From: Alkalimonas sp.
Lineage (GTDB): Bacteria > Pseudomonadota > Gammaproteobacteria > Enterobacterales > Alteromonadaceae
NCBI RefSeq assembly: GCF_020831925.1
Contig: NZ_JAFIFQ010000022.1
Location: forward strand, 1-54,551
Reading direction: 5' to 3'
Length of the DNA: 54,551 nt
The notes under the pieces are model-generated. The model made no database searches. It worked only from the letters and a program-made list of their open reading frames with translations, and was not told the DNA's origin. Below are positions 18,965 through 31,173 of the stretch, one piece after another. Numbering within the stretch: the stretch's first letter is position 1; the number at the start of each line of letters is the position of its first letter. The translations under genes were made by a program, and so were the position numbers.

Positions 18965-20593
18965 ATGCGTATCGGTCGGTTTTATCAGATTCAAAAAACC
19001 TTATTGCAATACGGGCTGGATGAGCTGGTTCCCATTAAACACCGCCCCTGGTATGTTCGGCTGCTAAGAAAAAGTGCTTTTTGGCTGCGTAATCAGCATC
19101 CTCATGCCCCTCAGGGAGTCCGACTACGGCTGGCCTTACAAAGCCTTGGTCCGGTCTGGGTTAAGCTGGGCCAAATGCTGTCTACCCGCCGTGACCTGCT
19201 GCCCTCAGAGTGGGCGGATGAGCTGGCCAAATTACAGGACAAGGTAGAACCCTTTCCAGGCGACCAAGCCCAGGCTTTGATAGAAAAGGCCATGGGCCTG
19301 CAGCACATACACGATAAATTCAGTGACTTCACATTGCAGCCACTCGCCTCTGCTTCCATTGCTCAGGTGCATGCTGCCAAAATGAAGCAAACCGATGGCC
19401 AGGATGCGGATGTGGTAGTGAAAGTCATTCGTCCAGGTATTCGCAAACAAATCCTGGCCGATTTATCGTTAATGGAAACTGCAGCCGAAGCCGCTACCCG
19501 CTTTTTGCCGGATGGTAAGCGCTTACGGCCACGCGAGGTGGTCGCTGAGTACCGTAAAACCATTCTGGATGAGCTGGATTTACAGCGCGAAGCCGCCAAT
19601 GCCATTCAACTGCGCCGCAACTTTATGGACTCCGACTCCTTGTACATTCCCTATGTCTACAGTGATGATTGCCGTAGCAATGTGATGGTGATGGAGCGTA
19701 TCTATGGTATTCCGGTTTCAGATATTGCGGCACTTCAAGCTCAAGGCACCGATATGGAGCTGTTGGCGAAACGCGGTGTTGAGGTATTTTTTACCCAGGT
19801 GTTTCGCGACAGTTTTTTTCATGCTGATATGCACCCAGGCAATATTTTTGTCTCACGCGAGCATCCGGAAAACCCCAAATACATTGGCATCGATTGTGGC
19901 ATCGTCGGTACGCTCAATAGTGAAGACAAGCGCTACCTGGCGGAAAACTTTGTCGCCTTTTTTAATCGCGATTACCGCAAAGTTGCCCAGCTGCACCTGG
20001 ACTCAGGTTGGGTACCTGCTGATACCAATGTGGAAGAATTCGAAAGTGCTATACGCACCGTTTGTGAACCCATCTTTCAAAAGCCACTGGCCGAGATCTC
20101 TTTTGGCCATGTATTGCTGAATCTGTTTAGTACCGCCCGCCGCTTTAATATGCAGGTGCAACCACAGTTAGTGCTACTGCAAAAAACCCTGCTGTACATT
20201 GAAGGCCTGGGCCGGCAGCTCTACCCGCAGCTCGATCTGTGGAAAACTGCCAAGCCTTTCCTGGAAAACTGGTTGCAACAGCAAATCGGCTTACCTGCGC
20301 TTTGGCGACAACTGAAAGAGAATGCGCCTTTCTGGGCAGAAAAGTTGCCACAGATGCCTACTCTGCTGCATCGTGCCTTAGAGCAACTGCCAAAACAGCA
20401 GCAAGCTATGACCGAACTGATGGCACAACAACTGCAACAACGACAGCAGCATCAAAGTCGCTTGCTGGCCACCATAGCGGCCGGCTCTCTGCTGATAGCC
20501 AGCTGTATACTGCTAAGCACTGGCAGCCTGCTCACTACCGCATTGGCAGCAACTGGCGCTTTATTTTTTGCTGCGAAAGCAGTATGGTCGTAA
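18965..20593 (+). CDS. ubiB: Ubiquinone biosynthesis kinase-like protein UbiB
   Basis: This 542-residue ABC1/ADCK-family protein (E. coli 546) has the KxGQ motif in [16 protein letters not shown] (about residues 65-80). It also has the alanine-rich nucleotide loop [11 protein letters not shown], the catalytic [12 protein letters not shown] near residue 286, and IGIDCGIVG in place of DFG. Two C-terminal hydrophobic helices (after about residue 498) anchor it in the membrane. It is an atypical kinase/ATPase needed for coenzyme Q production. It lies 3 bases after ubiJ. Confidence 0.97.
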   Translation: MRIGRFYQIQKTLLQYGLDELVPIKHRPWYVRLLRKSAFWLRNQHPHAPQGVRLRLALQSLGPVWVKLGQMLSTRRDLLPSEWADELAKLQDKVEPFPGDQAQALIEKAMGLQHIHDKFSDFTLQPLASASIAQVHAAKMKQTDGQDADVVVKVIRPGIRKQILADLSLMETAAEAATRFLPDGKRLRPREVVAEYRKTILDELDLQREAANAIQLRRNFMDSDSLYIPYVYSDDCRSNVMVMERIYGIPVSDIAALQAQGTDMELLAKRGVEVFFTQVFRDSFFHADMHPGNIFVSREHPENPKYIGIDCGIVGTLNSEDKRYLAENFVAFFNRDYRKVAQLHLDSGWVPADTNVEEFESAIRTVCEPIFQKPLAEISFGHVLLNLFSTARRFNMQVQPQLVLLQKTLLYIEGLGRQLYPQLDLWKTAKPFLENWLQQQIGLPALWRQLKENAPFWAEKLPQMPTLLHRALEQLPKQQQAMTELMAQQLQQRQQHQSRLLATIAAGSLLIASCILLSTGSLLTTALAATGALFFAAKAVWS

Positions 20594-20627
20594 CCTGAAC
20601 TGTTTCTCGGTGTAAAAGGACATTGAT

Positions 20628-20864
20628 ATGGGATTTGGTGGCATTAGTATCTGGCAATTATTGATTGTGCTGGCAATCATCGTATTGCTGTTTGGTACCA
20701 AAAAATTACGTGGCATTGGCTCCGATCTTGGTTCAGCCATCAAAGGCTTTCGTAACTCTGTGAAAGATGATGAAACGAACAAGGAAGAGCCGGAACAGCT
20801 CAATAAGCCGTCGGAGCGTGAACAGACGGAAACTGAAAAAGCCAAAGAACGCGAAAAAAGCTAA
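20628..20864 (+). CDS. tatA: Twin-arginine translocase subunit TatA
   Basis: The 78-residue protein has one transmembrane helix ([15 protein letters not shown], about residues 9-23), the [14 protein letters not shown] hinge and amphipathic helix, and a charged glutamate/lysine tail. TatA oligomers form the translocation element for folded proteins. It is followed with no gap by tatB. Size and motif separate it from TatB, which has LGPERLP. Confidence 0.97.
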   Translation: MGFGGISIWQLLIVLAIIVLLFGTKKLRGIGSDLGSAIKGFRNSVKDDETNKEEPEQLNKPSEREQTETEKAKEREKS

Positions 20865-21197
20865 ATGGGTTTCTGGGAGCTACTTGTCATAGGAGTGGTT
20901 GCCTTGCTGGTGCTGGGCCCCGAGCGGCTGCCCGGAGCCATTCGCTCAGTCATGCGCACTGTCAACTCGGTCAAACAGTTTGGTCAGCAGATGCAGGCTG
21001 AACTAAGCGACAACCTGCGGGTGCATGAACTGCACCAAAAACTAAAACAGGCAGAGCAAAAGGGCTTTCTTGATTTGACGGATGATGAAAAAGCAGCGGT
21101 CGCTGAACTCAAGAAAGCCGCCGAAGATGTCAATAAAGCCAGCACTGCCCCAACAGAGAACACAACCAAGCATCATGACGATTCAAGCGGAACCTGA
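20865..21197 (+). CDS. tatB: Twin-arginine translocase subunit TatB
   Basis: In this 110-residue protein a transmembrane helix (residues 3-20) is followed by [13 protein letters not shown], the TatB signature, and a long amphipathic and charged helix. TatB and TatC form the receptor for twin-arginine signal peptides. It is shorter than E. coli TatB (171), as is common outside enterobacteria. Its last 23 bases overlap tatC. Confidence 0.96.
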   Translation: MGFWELLVIGVVALLVLGPERLPGAIRSVMRTVNSVKQFGQQMQAELSDNLRVHELHQKLKQAEQKGFLDLTDDEKAAVAELKKAAEDVNKASTAPTENTTKHHDDSSGT

Positions 21198-21942
21198 CAG
21201 CTTGTTAGGGCATTTGGTCGAGCTGCGTAACCGACTATTACGCTGCATTATTGCTGTATTGGTGGTTTTTGCCTGCCTGGCTTACTTTGCCACCGACTTG
21301 TATGAGCTACTGGCCATGCCATTGATTGCCACCATGCCAGAAGGCAGCAGCATGATTGCCACCGATGTTGCGTCGCCTTTTTTCGCGCCTTTCAAGCTGA
21401 CCTTTATGGTAGCCATCGCACTCGCCATTCCCTATATTCTGTTCCAGTTCTGGCAGTTTATTGCCCCGGCGTTATACCAACGAGAGCGTCGCCTGGTTGC
21501 ACCTTTAGTCATCTCCAGTACCCTGTTGTTTTACGCTGGCATTGCGTTTGCCTATTATGTGGTTTTTCCGATTGTGTTCGCTTTCTTTAGTAGCTACGCG
21601 CCGGAAAGCATCACCATTGCCACCGATATCAGCAGTTATCTGAACTTTGTGCTGAAGTTGTTCTTCGCTTTTGGTATTGCCTTTGAAATCCCGGTGGTGA
21701 TCTTACTGCTGATTTGGTCAGGTACCACCACCCCGCAAGCTCTGGCTGCAAAGCGGCCTTACATTGTAGTTGGTGCCTTTATTGCTGGCATGCTGCTGAC
21801 ACCACCGGATGTCATTTCCCAAACTTTGCTGGCGATCCCAATGTGGATCCTGTTTGAATGTGGTTTATTGCTGGGTCGTTTTTACCAGCCCAAAGACCAA
21901 CCGCAAACCGATACTGACCCGGAGGTCAAGGATGAAAGTTAA
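21175..21942 (+). CDS. tatC: Twin-arginine translocase subunit TatC
   Basis: I use the ATG at 21175 ([20 protein letters not shown]), giving 255 residues (E. coli TatC 258). [14 protein letters not shown] at the N-terminus, [19 protein letters not shown] and the six-helix pattern are characteristic. TatC recognises the twin-arginine motif. The longer frame upstream overlaps all of the tatB tail and has no family similarity. It ends 11 bases inside the next gene. Confidence 0.97.
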   Translation: MTIQAEPDSLLGHLVELRNRLLRCIIAVLVVFACLAYFATDLYELLAMPLIATMPEGSSMIATDVASPFFAPFKLTFMVAIALAIPYILFQFWQFIAPALYQRERRLVAPLVISSTLLFYAGIAFAYYVVFPIVFAFFSSYAPESITIATDISSYLNFVLKLFFAFGIAFEIPVVILLLIWSGTTTPQALAAKRPYIVVGAFIAGMLLTPPDVISQTLLAIPMWILFECGLLLGRFYQPKDQPQTDTDPEVKDES

Positions 21943-22477
21943 GTCTCTTCGCTGGCTGAGCCTTGCGCTGCCTTTGCTATTGACGCTGCCGCTGCAGGGG
22001 GCGGAGTCAACACTAGGTGCTGCATTGCAACAGTGCCTACAACAGCAAAATGCTACCGAGCGGCTGCACTGTTATGATCAACTGGCCGCAGCAAGCAGTA
22101 AAGAAGCTGTCGGCAAACAGCGAGCAACCGAACAACGTGCGGAGCGTCAAGCGGCCCCAGCTGCAGAGCGCCGTTCTGAGCGCCAACCTGAGCCACCAGC
22201 AGTCGCTGAGGCGGCTGAAGCTGGCTTTGGTAAAGCCGCCCAGCGACCAGCCGAACAGCTGGACCGTATTTACGCTACCGTAACCAAGGTAGACAAAGAT
22301 GCTCGCCAACACCTTATTGTGCATTTCGACAATGGCCAGGTTTGGCGCCAAAGTTCGGCTGAATATTATCCGGTCGAGGTAGGTCAAACCCACTATATCC
22401 GTCGAGCCATGCTAGGTTCCTTCATCCTCAGCAATGATCAGAGCAACCGCTCGACGCGTGTGCGAAGGATTGAGTAG
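21932..22477 (+). CDS. Exported protein of unknown function downstream of tatC
   Basis: The start at 21932 has GGAGG about 6 bases upstream and gives 181 residues with a signal peptide (residues 1-24, cleavage probably after LQG-A). The mature N-terminus has [18 protein letters not shown], a two-cysteine pattern (C, then RLxCYDxLA) that recurs in several unrelated exported proteins of proteobacteria. A glutamate/arginine/alanine-rich linker (about residues 55-100) follows, then a compact C-terminal domain ([20 protein letters not shown] to RVRRIE). No Tat signal. It overlaps tatC by 11 bases, so coupled translation is likely. Confidence 0.85.
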   Translation: MKVKSLRWLSLALPLLLTLPLQGAESTLGAALQQCLQQQNATERLHCYDQLAAASSKEAVGKQRATEQRAERQAAPAAERRSERQPEPPAVAEAAEAGFGKAAQRPAEQLDRIYATVTKVDKDARQHLIVHFDNGQVWRQSSAEYYPVEVGQTHYIRRAMLGSFILSNDQSNRSTRVRRIE

Positions 22478-22480
22478 CCA

Positions 22481-23271
22481 ATGGCTTGGTTTGATCTGGG
22501 CGTTAATCTGTTTAGCTCACAGTTTGATAATGATCACACTAAACTGCTAGAGCGTGCTCAGGCCGCCGGGGTAGGACACTGGTTGCTGATTTCCTCCGAT
22601 CTGACAGAAACCCATAGCAACCTGGCTTGGTGTCAACAACAGCCCAGCTGTTTCACCACCGCCGGCGTGCACCCCCATCAGGCCGACCTGGTCAGTGAAG
22701 GCTGGCAGCAACAGCTACGTCAGCTGGCAACGGCACCATCAGTCGTGGCCATTGGCGAGTGCGGCCTGGATTTTAACCGCAATTTTTCGTCCGAAGCAGG
22801 ACAACTGCTGGTCTTCGCCGAACAATTAGCGCTGGCTAAGCAACTGCAATTACCGGTTTACTTGCATGAACGCGATGCTTTTACCCACCAATATGCTCTG
22901 CTGCAAGAACACCAGATCCAGCATGGCATTGCCCATTGCTTTACCGGCAACACCGAGCAGCTCAAGGCCTATCTTGATTTAGGGCTCTACATTGGCATCA
23001 CTGGCTGGCTCTGTGACGAGCGTCGTAATCAGGAGCTGGTTGCTGCTTTGCATTACCTACCCCTGGATCGGATCTGCCTTGAAACCGATGCACCTTACCT
23101 GCTGCCACGCAACCTGTCGCCAAAACCCAAAAGTCGACGCAATGAGCCAGCTTACTTACCTGCCATTGCAGAACAGCTGGCAGTGCTGAAAGGTCTTCCA
23201 TTGCAGCAGGTACAAAAGCAGTGCTGGCTGAACAGCCTGCAGTTACTAAACCGCACAGGAGTCAGCCTCTG

Positions 23272-23272
<1 letters not shown>
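22481..23272 (+). CDS. tatD: TatD-family 3'-5' DNase
   Basis: This 263-residue TIM-barrel metal hydrolase starts with FDLGVNLFSSQFDND, the form peculiar to true TatD. AGVHPHQADL, IGECGLDFNRN, HCFTGN and LETDAPYLLPR supply the metal-binding residues. E. coli TatD is a 3'-5' exonuclease with roles in repair of oxidative damage and is not needed for Tat transport despite its position. Here an extra exported gene separates it from tatC. Confidence 0.96.
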
Positions 23273-25036
<1,764 letters not shown>

Positions 25037-25038
25037 AA

Positions 25039-25620
25039 CTAATCAGTGATTGCAGCATTGTTTCCATGAACCTGCTCGCACGATTGCTGCAGCGATTGAC
25101 CTTCATCGAGGATGCGGATTACTTCCAGCCTGCGCTCTACTATTGGCAGCAGCGACCAAGGTCTGGTTAAATGCACATGGTGGTAGTTGTAGCGAGTGGT
25201 GGCATTGCCACTGGTATAGACCGTGCAGATCAGGCCATTCTGCGCCTGCCGATGTTGTGGCACTAAGTCGCCAACCACAAAAACCACCACCATCATGCCC
25301 AGTATGCTAACAATCGACAATGCTATCATCGGCAATACGCCCACGAAGGTCAGCAGACGACCCAGCCTACGTGGTTTTACTCGTAACAGCACAAACACCA
25401 GCATGCAGTAGCCAAGATACCAAATACCACAAGCTAAAGTATTGAGTGGTTGCCAGCTAAAACGGATATCGAGCGTCATGGCCAGCGAAATCAGTGCCAT
25501 CACGGCCAAGCTACCCAGCACCAATGGCTTCCACTTCGTCACAGCAGCACTGGTAAAAAAGGCAAAAAACGGCAGGCCTAACAGGCTCAGGTAACCAATA
25601 GCAAGCAGCAATCCATGCAT
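25039..25620 (-). CDS. Unknown four-helix membrane protein
   Basis: In this 193-residue protein four hydrophobic segments (about residues 4-24, 34-52, 64-84 and 90-115) are followed by a soluble tail of 75 residues. The tail contains SGNATTRYNYHHVHLTRPW and ends with a helical, acidic part. The end lies 2 bases from the convergent hemB. I do not recognise a family, and the tail has no obvious catalytic motif. Confidence 0.72.
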   Translation of the reverse strand: MHGLLLAIGYLSLLGLPFFAFFTSAAVTKWKPLVLGSLAVMALISLAMTLDIRFSWQPLNTLACGIWYLGYCMLVFVLLRVKPRRLGRLLTFVGVLPMIALSIVSILGMMVVVFVVGDLVPQHRQAQNGLICTVYTSGNATTRYNYHHVHLTRPWSLLPIVERRLEVIRILDEGQSLQQSCEQVHGNNAAITD

Positions 25621-25646
25621 GCATCTATCCTTGTGATAGGGTGTGG

Positions 25647-25895
25647 TTACAAAAACTTCTGCACATACCAGCAGCTGGCCTGTACGGCCAGTTGCTTCTG
25701 CTCTGCCCAGGCCAGACCATGCCGTACCAGTTGCTCGGCCATGCCCTGGCCGCGCAGTGCATCCGGTACGAAAGTACGCCAGAAATCGACGCTATCGCCC
25801 AGTAGCTGGTATTCCAAAAGAGCTTCTTCGCCTTGCTGCACAATGCGAAAGCGCTGCAACTCGGGTTGGTGCTCAATGGCGTAGCGCATGTTCAT
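25647..25895 (-). CDS. Small GNAT-like N-acetyltransferase (YjdJ/PF14542 type)
   Basis: The 82-residue protein is the length of the minimal GNAT-like family represented by E. coli YjdJ. EEALLEYQLLGDSVDFWRTFVPDALRGQGMAEQLVRHGLAWA shows the strand-strand-RGQGMA-helix pattern that binds acetyl-CoA. Substrates are unknown. It overlaps the preceding GNAT gene by 23 bases, so the two are co-transcribed. Confidence 0.85.
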   Translation of the reverse strand: MNMRYAIEHQPELQRFRIVQQGEEALLEYQLLGDSVDFWRTFVPDALRGQGMAEQLVRHGLAWAEQKQLAVQASCWYVQKFL

Positions 25896-26367
25896 TCCTC
25901 AGAGATTGCCACAAAATATGCTGTGGCCCGGCTGAACCACCCAGATACAACTGGCCACTGTCTGCAAAACCATGTTTTTGGTACAAGCGAGCAGCTGGCT
26001 GATTACGGCAATTGACGGTCAGTACCAGCCGCTTGAAACCGGGGAATTGCTGCCGGCAATAGGCAGGCAGCTGACGCAATACAGCGCTGGCGATGCCCCG
26101 CCCCTGAGCCTGCTGGTCAATAAAGAAACTGCGCAGACCAAGATCGGATGGCTCTGCAAACGCATGCTGCTGGCTGTAGCCGGTATCCAGCAGAAAAAAG
26201 CCTGCCAGTTGCTGCTGGTGATGCACCAACTGAAAGTGCTCGGTCGGCTGCTGCTCAGCAATAATGATGCCTATGGGCAACACAAAGTCTTGTTGGTCTG
26301 GGGCAACCTTGAGCTGCTTGACCTTATCAGAGATCGGCTCAGAACAAGGCTGCAGTAAAACCATCAC
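25873..26367 (-). CDS. GNAT-family N-acetyltransferase
   Basis: In this 164-residue protein a GNAT core is visible: LAGFFLLDTGY, then FFIDQQAQGRGIASAVLRQLP with the acetyl-CoA loop QGRGIA near residue 98, and LTVNCRNQPAARLYQKHGF, the common C-terminal motif. The substrate cannot be read from the sequence. It overlaps gppA by 4 bases and continues the rhlB-gppA unit. Confidence 0.9.
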   Translation of the reverse strand: MMVLLQPCSEPISDKVKQLKVAPDQQDFVLPIGIIIAEQQPTEHFQLVHHQQQLAGFFLLDTGYSQQHAFAEPSDLGLRSFFIDQQAQGRGIASAVLRQLPAYCRQQFPGFKRLVLTVNCRNQPAARLYQKHGFADSGQLYLGGSAGPQHILWQSLRNEHALRH

Positions 26368-27887
26368 TGCAGCTCCAGCTCCCAGCCAGCGGCCTGCTGG
26401 TACTGCACTTCCTGCTCCAGCTCGGCTCGCATCAGCGGGTGTTGATCCAGCCAGCCAGCGGGCATCTGCAGGACCAACTGCTCGCCTTTGCCGGCCAATA
26501 CCACATTGGGCAGGGCTTCATGCCGCCGGCGCATCGACAGCACCACAGCCAATCGCAGTATCCGGGTCAGTCGTACTGTCAGCAGTACCGAGGTCATGGT
26601 TTGTTTGGCAATTAGCTCACGATTGATATCGGCTCTGTGGTTGTGAACCAGCGCCATCACCAGCTGTTGTTGCGCCCGGGTAAAGCCTGGCAAATCGGAG
26701 TGGCTGATGATGTAGCCACCATGGTGATGGTGGTTTTTGTATTCAATCAATAAACCAAGCTCATGCAATAAAGCCGCGCCATGCAGCAAGCTCAAACCAT
26801 CGAAGGCCGTCAGCGACCAGCGTGGACTGAGCTGCTGCGCCAGTGACTGGGCCATATCGGCTACCCGGTTGGCGTGTTGCTGATCGATGTGATAGCGCAC
26901 CATCAAACTGGCAATGGTGCGGTGACGGACATCGCTTTCTTGCAGCTCTGGCAACATGCTGTACAACACGCCCTCACGCAAGGCGCCACCCGATAAGGTC
27001 ATACCTTTGATGCCTAAAGCACGGAACAAAGCTATCAGAATGGCCAAGCCGGATGGAAACACCTGCCGGCGCTCTTGCGCCAGCCCCACCAGGCTAAGCT
27101 GATCTTGCCGGCCACAGACCACCGCCTGTTGCATAATGGCTTCCAGTCGTTCCAGCGTAATGGTCTCATCCATGCCCTGGGCAATCAGAATTTCCTGCAT
27201 CGCCTGCACGGTTCCGGAAGCGCCCACAGCCACCTGCCAGCCCAGTCCGGTAAACTCCGGCAAAATTGGCGCCAGTGTCTGCTCCGCGGCCGCAATCGCG
27301 GCGTTAAAATTGTCTTCAGTCAGCAGGCCATCGGCAAAGTAGGCGTCAAGGAAGGTGACACAGCCCATATGCAAGCTGCTGAGTTTCAGGGGGTCAAAGC
27401 CTTTACCAATCACAATTTCGGTGCTGGCACCGCCGATATCAATCACTAGGCGGTTTTGTTCGCAGTTGGAGGTATGAGCCACGCCAAGATAGATAATGCG
27501 GGCTTCTTCTTCCCCGCTGATCACCCGGATCGGATGGCCCAAAATGTGCTCAGCATCGTGCAGGAAGGTTTTAACATTGCGTGCCAGTCGCAGAGTTGCC
27601 GTGCCGACAATCCGTACGTTTTGCGGCGGGATATCTTGCAAACGTTCGGCAAAAAGGGCCAGACACTCCCAGCCCCGCTTCATGGCCCGGCGACTCAGCA
27701 CCAGGTTTTCATTCAGCCCAGCAGCCAACCGCACTTTGCGTTTGACCCGGCCTATCACCTGTACACTGCCGCCAACCACCTTGACCATCAACATATGAAA
27801 GCTGTTGGAGCCAAGATCGATGACGGCGTAGATATCCTGCTGATCTGAGCGAACAGGCTCAGCGACTGCGTGGACGTCGGCTGGCAT
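26364..27887 (-). CDS. gppA: Ppx/GppA-family phosphatase (exopolyphosphatase / pppGpp phosphohydrolase)
   Basis: I take the ATG at 27887; a GTG at 27923 is the alternative. The roughly 507-residue product has the ASKHA phosphate loop in [15 protein letters not shown], the second loop in [14 protein letters not shown], and a C-terminal HD-like domain ([17 protein letters not shown] with HGGYIISH). It should hydrolyse polyphosphate or pppGpp. The order rhlB-gppA is shared with E. coli, which favours GppA over Ppx. The start lies 29 bases inside rhlB. Confidence 0.93.
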   Translation of the reverse strand: MPADVHAVAEPVRSDQQDIYAVIDLGSNSFHMLMVKVVGGSVQVIGRVKRKVRLAAGLNENLVLSRRAMKRGWECLALFAERLQDIPPQNVRIVGTATLRLARNVKTFLHDAEHILGHPIRVISGEEEARIIYLGVAHTSNCEQNRLVIDIGGASTEIVIGKGFDPLKLSSLHMGCVTFLDAYFADGLLTEDNFNAAIAAAEQTLAPILPEFTGLGWQVAVGASGTVQAMQEILIAQGMDETITLERLEAIMQQAVVCGRQDQLSLVGLAQERRQVFPSGLAILIALFRALGIKGMTLSGGALREGVLYSMLPELQESDVRHRTIASLMVRYHIDQQHANRVADMAQSLAQQLSPRWSLTAFDGLSLLHGAALLHELGLLIEYKNHHHHGGYIISHSDLPGFTRAQQQLVMALVHNHRADINRELIAKQTMTSVLLTVRLTRILRLAVVLSMRRRHEALPNVVLAGKGEQLVLQMPAGWLDQHPLMRAELEQEVQYQQAAGWELELQ

Positions 27888-29142
27888 TTGGGCTGGATCC
27901 GCTACGGCCACGGCCACCGCCACCGCTGCGCGCTGTGGTGGTACGACGGCGAGCCCGTGGTTTTGGCGTGGTTAAATCGGTTAACAACGCATCCGCATCG
28001 TACTGCGTGACTGTCAGTGGATGCCGAATGTAGTCTTCAATCGCCGTCAGGTTAAGCGCATAGCGTTCACAGGCAAAACTGATAGCCTTGCCGCTTTCGC
28101 CAGCCCGGCCGGTACGACCAATACGGTGCACATAGTCTTCACAATCGTCCGGCAAGTCGAAGTTAAACACATGGCTAACCATTGGAATATGCAACCCACG
28201 AGCAGCAACGTCGGTTGCGACCAGAATGTCCAGCCGGCCCTGGGTGAAATCATCCAGGATTTTCAGGCGCTTTTTCTGCACCACATCACCGGTTAACAAG
28301 CCAACGCGATGGCCATCGGCTTCCAACCAGGCGTGTACGTTTTCGCAGCTGTGCTTGGTGTTAGCAAAGACAATGGCTTTATCCGGCCACTCTTCTTCCA
28401 TTAAGGTCAGCAACAGCTTCATTTTGTCTGGATCGGACGGGTAGAACAGCTCTTCGCTGATCCGGCTGGCGGTCATCTGATCCGGTTCAATATGGATATG
28501 CACCGGCTCGTTCATTTGCTCAAAGGCCAGCTCCTGCACCTTGTAGGATAAGGTAGCCGAGAATAACAAGCTAAGGCGTTCGTTGGCCGGCGGCATCTGA
28601 CGGAATAAAAAGCGGATGTCTTTAATAAAACCCAGATCGAACATACGATCGGCTTCATCCAGCACCACCACCTGAATTTGATCCAGCTGAAACAGGCCTT
28701 GTTTCTGGTAATCAATCAAGCGGCCTGTGGTGCCAATCAGAATATCAACGCCTTGTTCCAGCAACTGCCGTTGAGAATCATAGCCTTCGCCCCCATAAAT
28801 CAAGCCAAGGCGAAAACCGGAGCTTTTTGCCAATGCAATTGCATCCTGATGGATCTGAACCGCCAGTTCACGCGTAGGAGCCATGATGATTGCGCGTGGC
28901 TGACCCGAGCCTCTGGGCTCATTATTTAATAAGTAGTGAAAGGTAGCGGTTAAAAACGCCAGGGTTTTACCGGTTCCAGTCTGTGCCTGGCCAGCAATGT
29001 CTTTGCCCTTTAGCGCCAGGGGCAGACACTGTGCCTGGATTGGAGTACAATAGCTAAAACCCAGACTGTTCAGTGCGTCCAGGATCTGTGGTGCCAATGC
29101 GAAATCAGCGAATTTGTGCGATGTTAAGTGTGTTTTATTCAT
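27859..29142 (-). CDS. rhlB: ATP-dependent RNA helicase RhlB
   Basis: In this 427-residue DEAD-box helicase the motifs run in order: Q motif ([13 protein letters not shown]), [39 protein letters not shown] and [10 protein letters not shown]. The N-terminal [19 protein letters not shown] and the tail of arginine, serine and glycine after residue 395 are typical of RhlB, the helicase partner of the RNase E degradosome. It diverges from trxA, exactly as in E. coli. Confidence 0.96.
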   Translation of the reverse strand: MNKTHLTSHKFADFALAPQILDALNSLGFSYCTPIQAQCLPLALKGKDIAGQAQTGTGKTLAFLTATFHYLLNNEPRGSGQPRAIIMAPTRELAVQIHQDAIALAKSSGFRLGLIYGGEGYDSQRQLLEQGVDILIGTTGRLIDYQKQGLFQLDQIQVVVLDEADRMFDLGFIKDIRFLFRQMPPANERLSLLFSATLSYKVQELAFEQMNEPVHIHIEPDQMTASRISEELFYPSDPDKMKLLLTLMEEEWPDKAIVFANTKHSCENVHAWLEADGHRVGLLTGDVVQKKRLKILDDFTQGRLDILVATDVAARGLHIPMVSHVFNFDLPDDCEDYVHRIGRTGRAGESGKAISFACERYALNLTAIEDYIRHPLTVTQYDADALLTDLTTPKPRARRRTTTARSGGGGRGRSGSSPNASRRPRSR

Positions 29143-29245
29143 ACCAGCCTAGCATAACTGTTCGCCTTGCATTAGGAAACAGCCGCGTTTAAATTGATGA
29201 CATTTTTTGCAGTCGATCTGCCCAGTTCAATAACGGAGACAATCA

Positions 29246-29572
29246 ATGAGTGACCTGATTTTACATGTTTCAGACGATAGTTTTGAAACCGATGTACTGA
29301 ACGCTGAACAACCTGTTTTAGTCGATTTTTGGGCTGAATGGTGTGGCCCTTGTAAAATGATCGCGCCCATTCTGGACGATGTAGCAGGTGAATATCAAGG
29401 AAAAGTCACCATTGCTAAGCTGAATATCGATCAAAACCCGAATACGTCCCCTAAATACGGCATTCGTGGTATTCCTACGCTGTTGTTGTTTAAAAATGGC
29501 CAGGTTGCAGCCACCAAAGTGGGCGCCTTGTCCAAAACGCAACTGAAAGAATTCCTCGACAGCAATATCTAA
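29246..29572 (+). CDS. trxA: Thioredoxin 1
   Basis: The 108 residues with [10 protein letters not shown] (active site about residues 29-38), the cis-proline segment [11 protein letters not shown] and the length match E. coli TrxA (109). It is the general disulfide reductant for ribonucleotide reductase and other cytoplasmic enzymes. AACGGAGAC lies before the ATG. It precedes rho as in enterobacteria. Confidence 0.98.
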   Translation: MSDLILHVSDDSFETDVLNAEQPVLVDFWAEWCGPCKMIAPILDDVAGEYQGKVTIAKLNIDQNPNTSPKYGIRGIPTLLLFKNGQVAATKVGALSKTQLKEFLDSNI

Positions 29573-29585
29573 ATCACTGTGAGCA

Positions 29586-29623
29586 CATGGCAGAGTGCAC
29601 CCGGCTCTGCCATGCTGCTGACT
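29586..29623 (+). terminator. Terminator-like hairpin after trxA
   Basis: CATGGCAGAG-TGCACCCGG-CTCTGCCATG is a perfect 10 bp stem 13 bases past the trxA stop. A short run TTTTT begins 6 bases after it. The remaining 170 bases before rho form its leader, in which I see no leader peptide with confidence. Confidence 0.65.
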
Positions 29624-29797
29624 TTTTACACAGTTTTTTGTTGATAACATATAGACGACTGCGCCATCACCTGCTATTGTTGTTGGCAGTACAACACCCA
29701 TGACCACGCTTGTCTGTCGAGTAGACCAACTCCAAACCTTTTCAAACCCGCTGATAAGCTAACAACCCTTATTTAGATCAACTAGAACCCATCAACT

Positions 29798-31063
29798 ATG
29801 CATTTAACAGAATTAAAAAGTAAGCCAATCAATGAACTGGTGGAATTAGCCGAGTCCATGGGCTTAGACAGCATGGCTCGTCTGCGCAAGCAGGACATCA
29901 TCTTCGCTATTTTAAAATCCCACGCCAAAAAAGGTGAAGAGATTTATGGCGGTGGCGTACTGGAGATTCTGCAGGATGGCTTCGGCTTCTTGCGCTCTGG
30001 CGACAGCTCGTACCTGGCAGGTCCGGACGATATATACGTCTCCCCCAGCCAGATCCGCCGTTTTAACTTACGTACCGGTGACACCATCGATGGCCTGATC
30101 CGGCCACCGAAAGAAGGCGAGCGTTACTTTGCGCTACTAAAAGTAAGCGAAGTCAACTTTGGCAAGCCAGAGCACGCCCGCAATAAGATCCTGTTTGAAA
30201 ACTTAACACCGCTGCATGCCAATGACCGCCTGCGGATGGAACGTGGCAACGGCAGTACCGAAGACATCACGGCCCGGGTACTGGATTTGGCCTCGCCGAT
30301 TGGCCGTGGCCAGCGCGGCCTGATTGTGGCCCCGCCGAAAGCCGGTAAAACCCTGCTGCTGCAAAACATTGCTCAGTCGATTGCCGCCAACCACCCTGAG
30401 TGCGTGCTGATGGTGCTGCTGATTGATGAGCGGCCGGAAGAAGTGACCGAGATGCAGCGACTGGTGAAAGGCGAAGTGATTGCCTCGACCTTCGATGAAC
30501 CGGCCAGTCGCCATGTTCAGGTAGCTGAGATGGTGATTGAAAAAGCCAAGCGGCTGGTCGAGCACAAAAAAGACGTCATTATTCTGCTCGACTCCATCAC
30601 CCGCTTAGCCCGTGCTTACAACACCGTGATCCCAAGCTCCGGCAAGGTACTGACCGGTGGTGTTGATGCCAATGCCCTGCACAAACCAAAGCGTTTCTTT
30701 GGTGCGGCGCGGAATGTCGAAGAAGGTGGCAGCTTAACCATCATCGCCACCGCCCTGGTCGATACCGGCTCGAAGATGGACGAAGTCATCTACGAAGAAT
30801 TTAAAGGTACCGGTAACCTGGAACTGCATTTAGCGCGCAAAATTGCCGAAAAACGCATTTTCCCGGCCATCGACTTTAACCGCTCCGGCACCCGCCGCGA
30901 AGAACTGATGGTGTCGCAGGAGGAATTGCAGAAGATGTGGATTCTGCGCAAAATCCTGCATCCAATGGATGAATCCGATGCGATGGAATTCCTGATTGAT
31001 AAACTCAGCATGACCAAAACCAACGATGAGTTCTTTGATTCGATGAAGCGCCAGCGCAGTTAA
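29798..31063 (+). CDS. rho: Transcription termination factor Rho
   Basis: At 421 residues it is near the 419 of E. coli Rho. [19 protein letters not shown] starts the helical N-terminal domain, followed by the OB-fold RNA-binding site ([22 protein letters not shown]). The Walker [10 protein letters not shown] is near residue 177, Walker B is [14 protein letters not shown], and the C-terminus is [13 protein letters not shown]. The RNA-driven hexamer ends transcription. It is followed by a clear intrinsic terminator. Confidence 0.98.
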   Translation: MHLTELKSKPINELVELAESMGLDSMARLRKQDIIFAILKSHAKKGEEIYGGGVLEILQDGFGFLRSGDSSYLAGPDDIYVSPSQIRRFNLRTGDTIDGLIRPPKEGERYFALLKVSEVNFGKPEHARNKILFENLTPLHANDRLRMERGNGSTEDITARVLDLASPIGRGQRGLIVAPPKAGKTLLLQNIAQSIAANHPECVLMVLLIDERPEEVTEMQRLVKGEVIASTFDEPASRHVQVAEMVIEKAKRLVEHKKDVIILLDSITRLARAYNTVIPSSGKVLTGGVDANALHKPKRFFGAARNVEEGGSLTIIATALVDTGSKMDEVIYEEFKGTGNLELHLARKIAEKRIFPAIDFNRSGTRREELMVSQEELQKMWILRKILHPMDESDAMEFLIDKLSMTKTNDEFFDSMKRQRS

Positions 31064-31085
31064 GCGTCGGCACTGTGCTTGAGCA

Positions 31086-31111
31086 AGCCAGCCTACCAGG
31101 CTGGCTTTTTT
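31086..31111 (+). terminator. Rho-independent terminator after rho
   Basis: AGCCAGCCT-ACC-AGGCTGGCT followed by TTTTT, 22 bases after the rho stop: a 9 bp perfect stem with a 3-base loop. Confidence 0.92.
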
Positions 31112-31173
31112 GTCTCTGCAAGCCGCACAAAGTTCGCTAAGCTTAGCACTACCCGATCACTGCGGAAGCCGCT

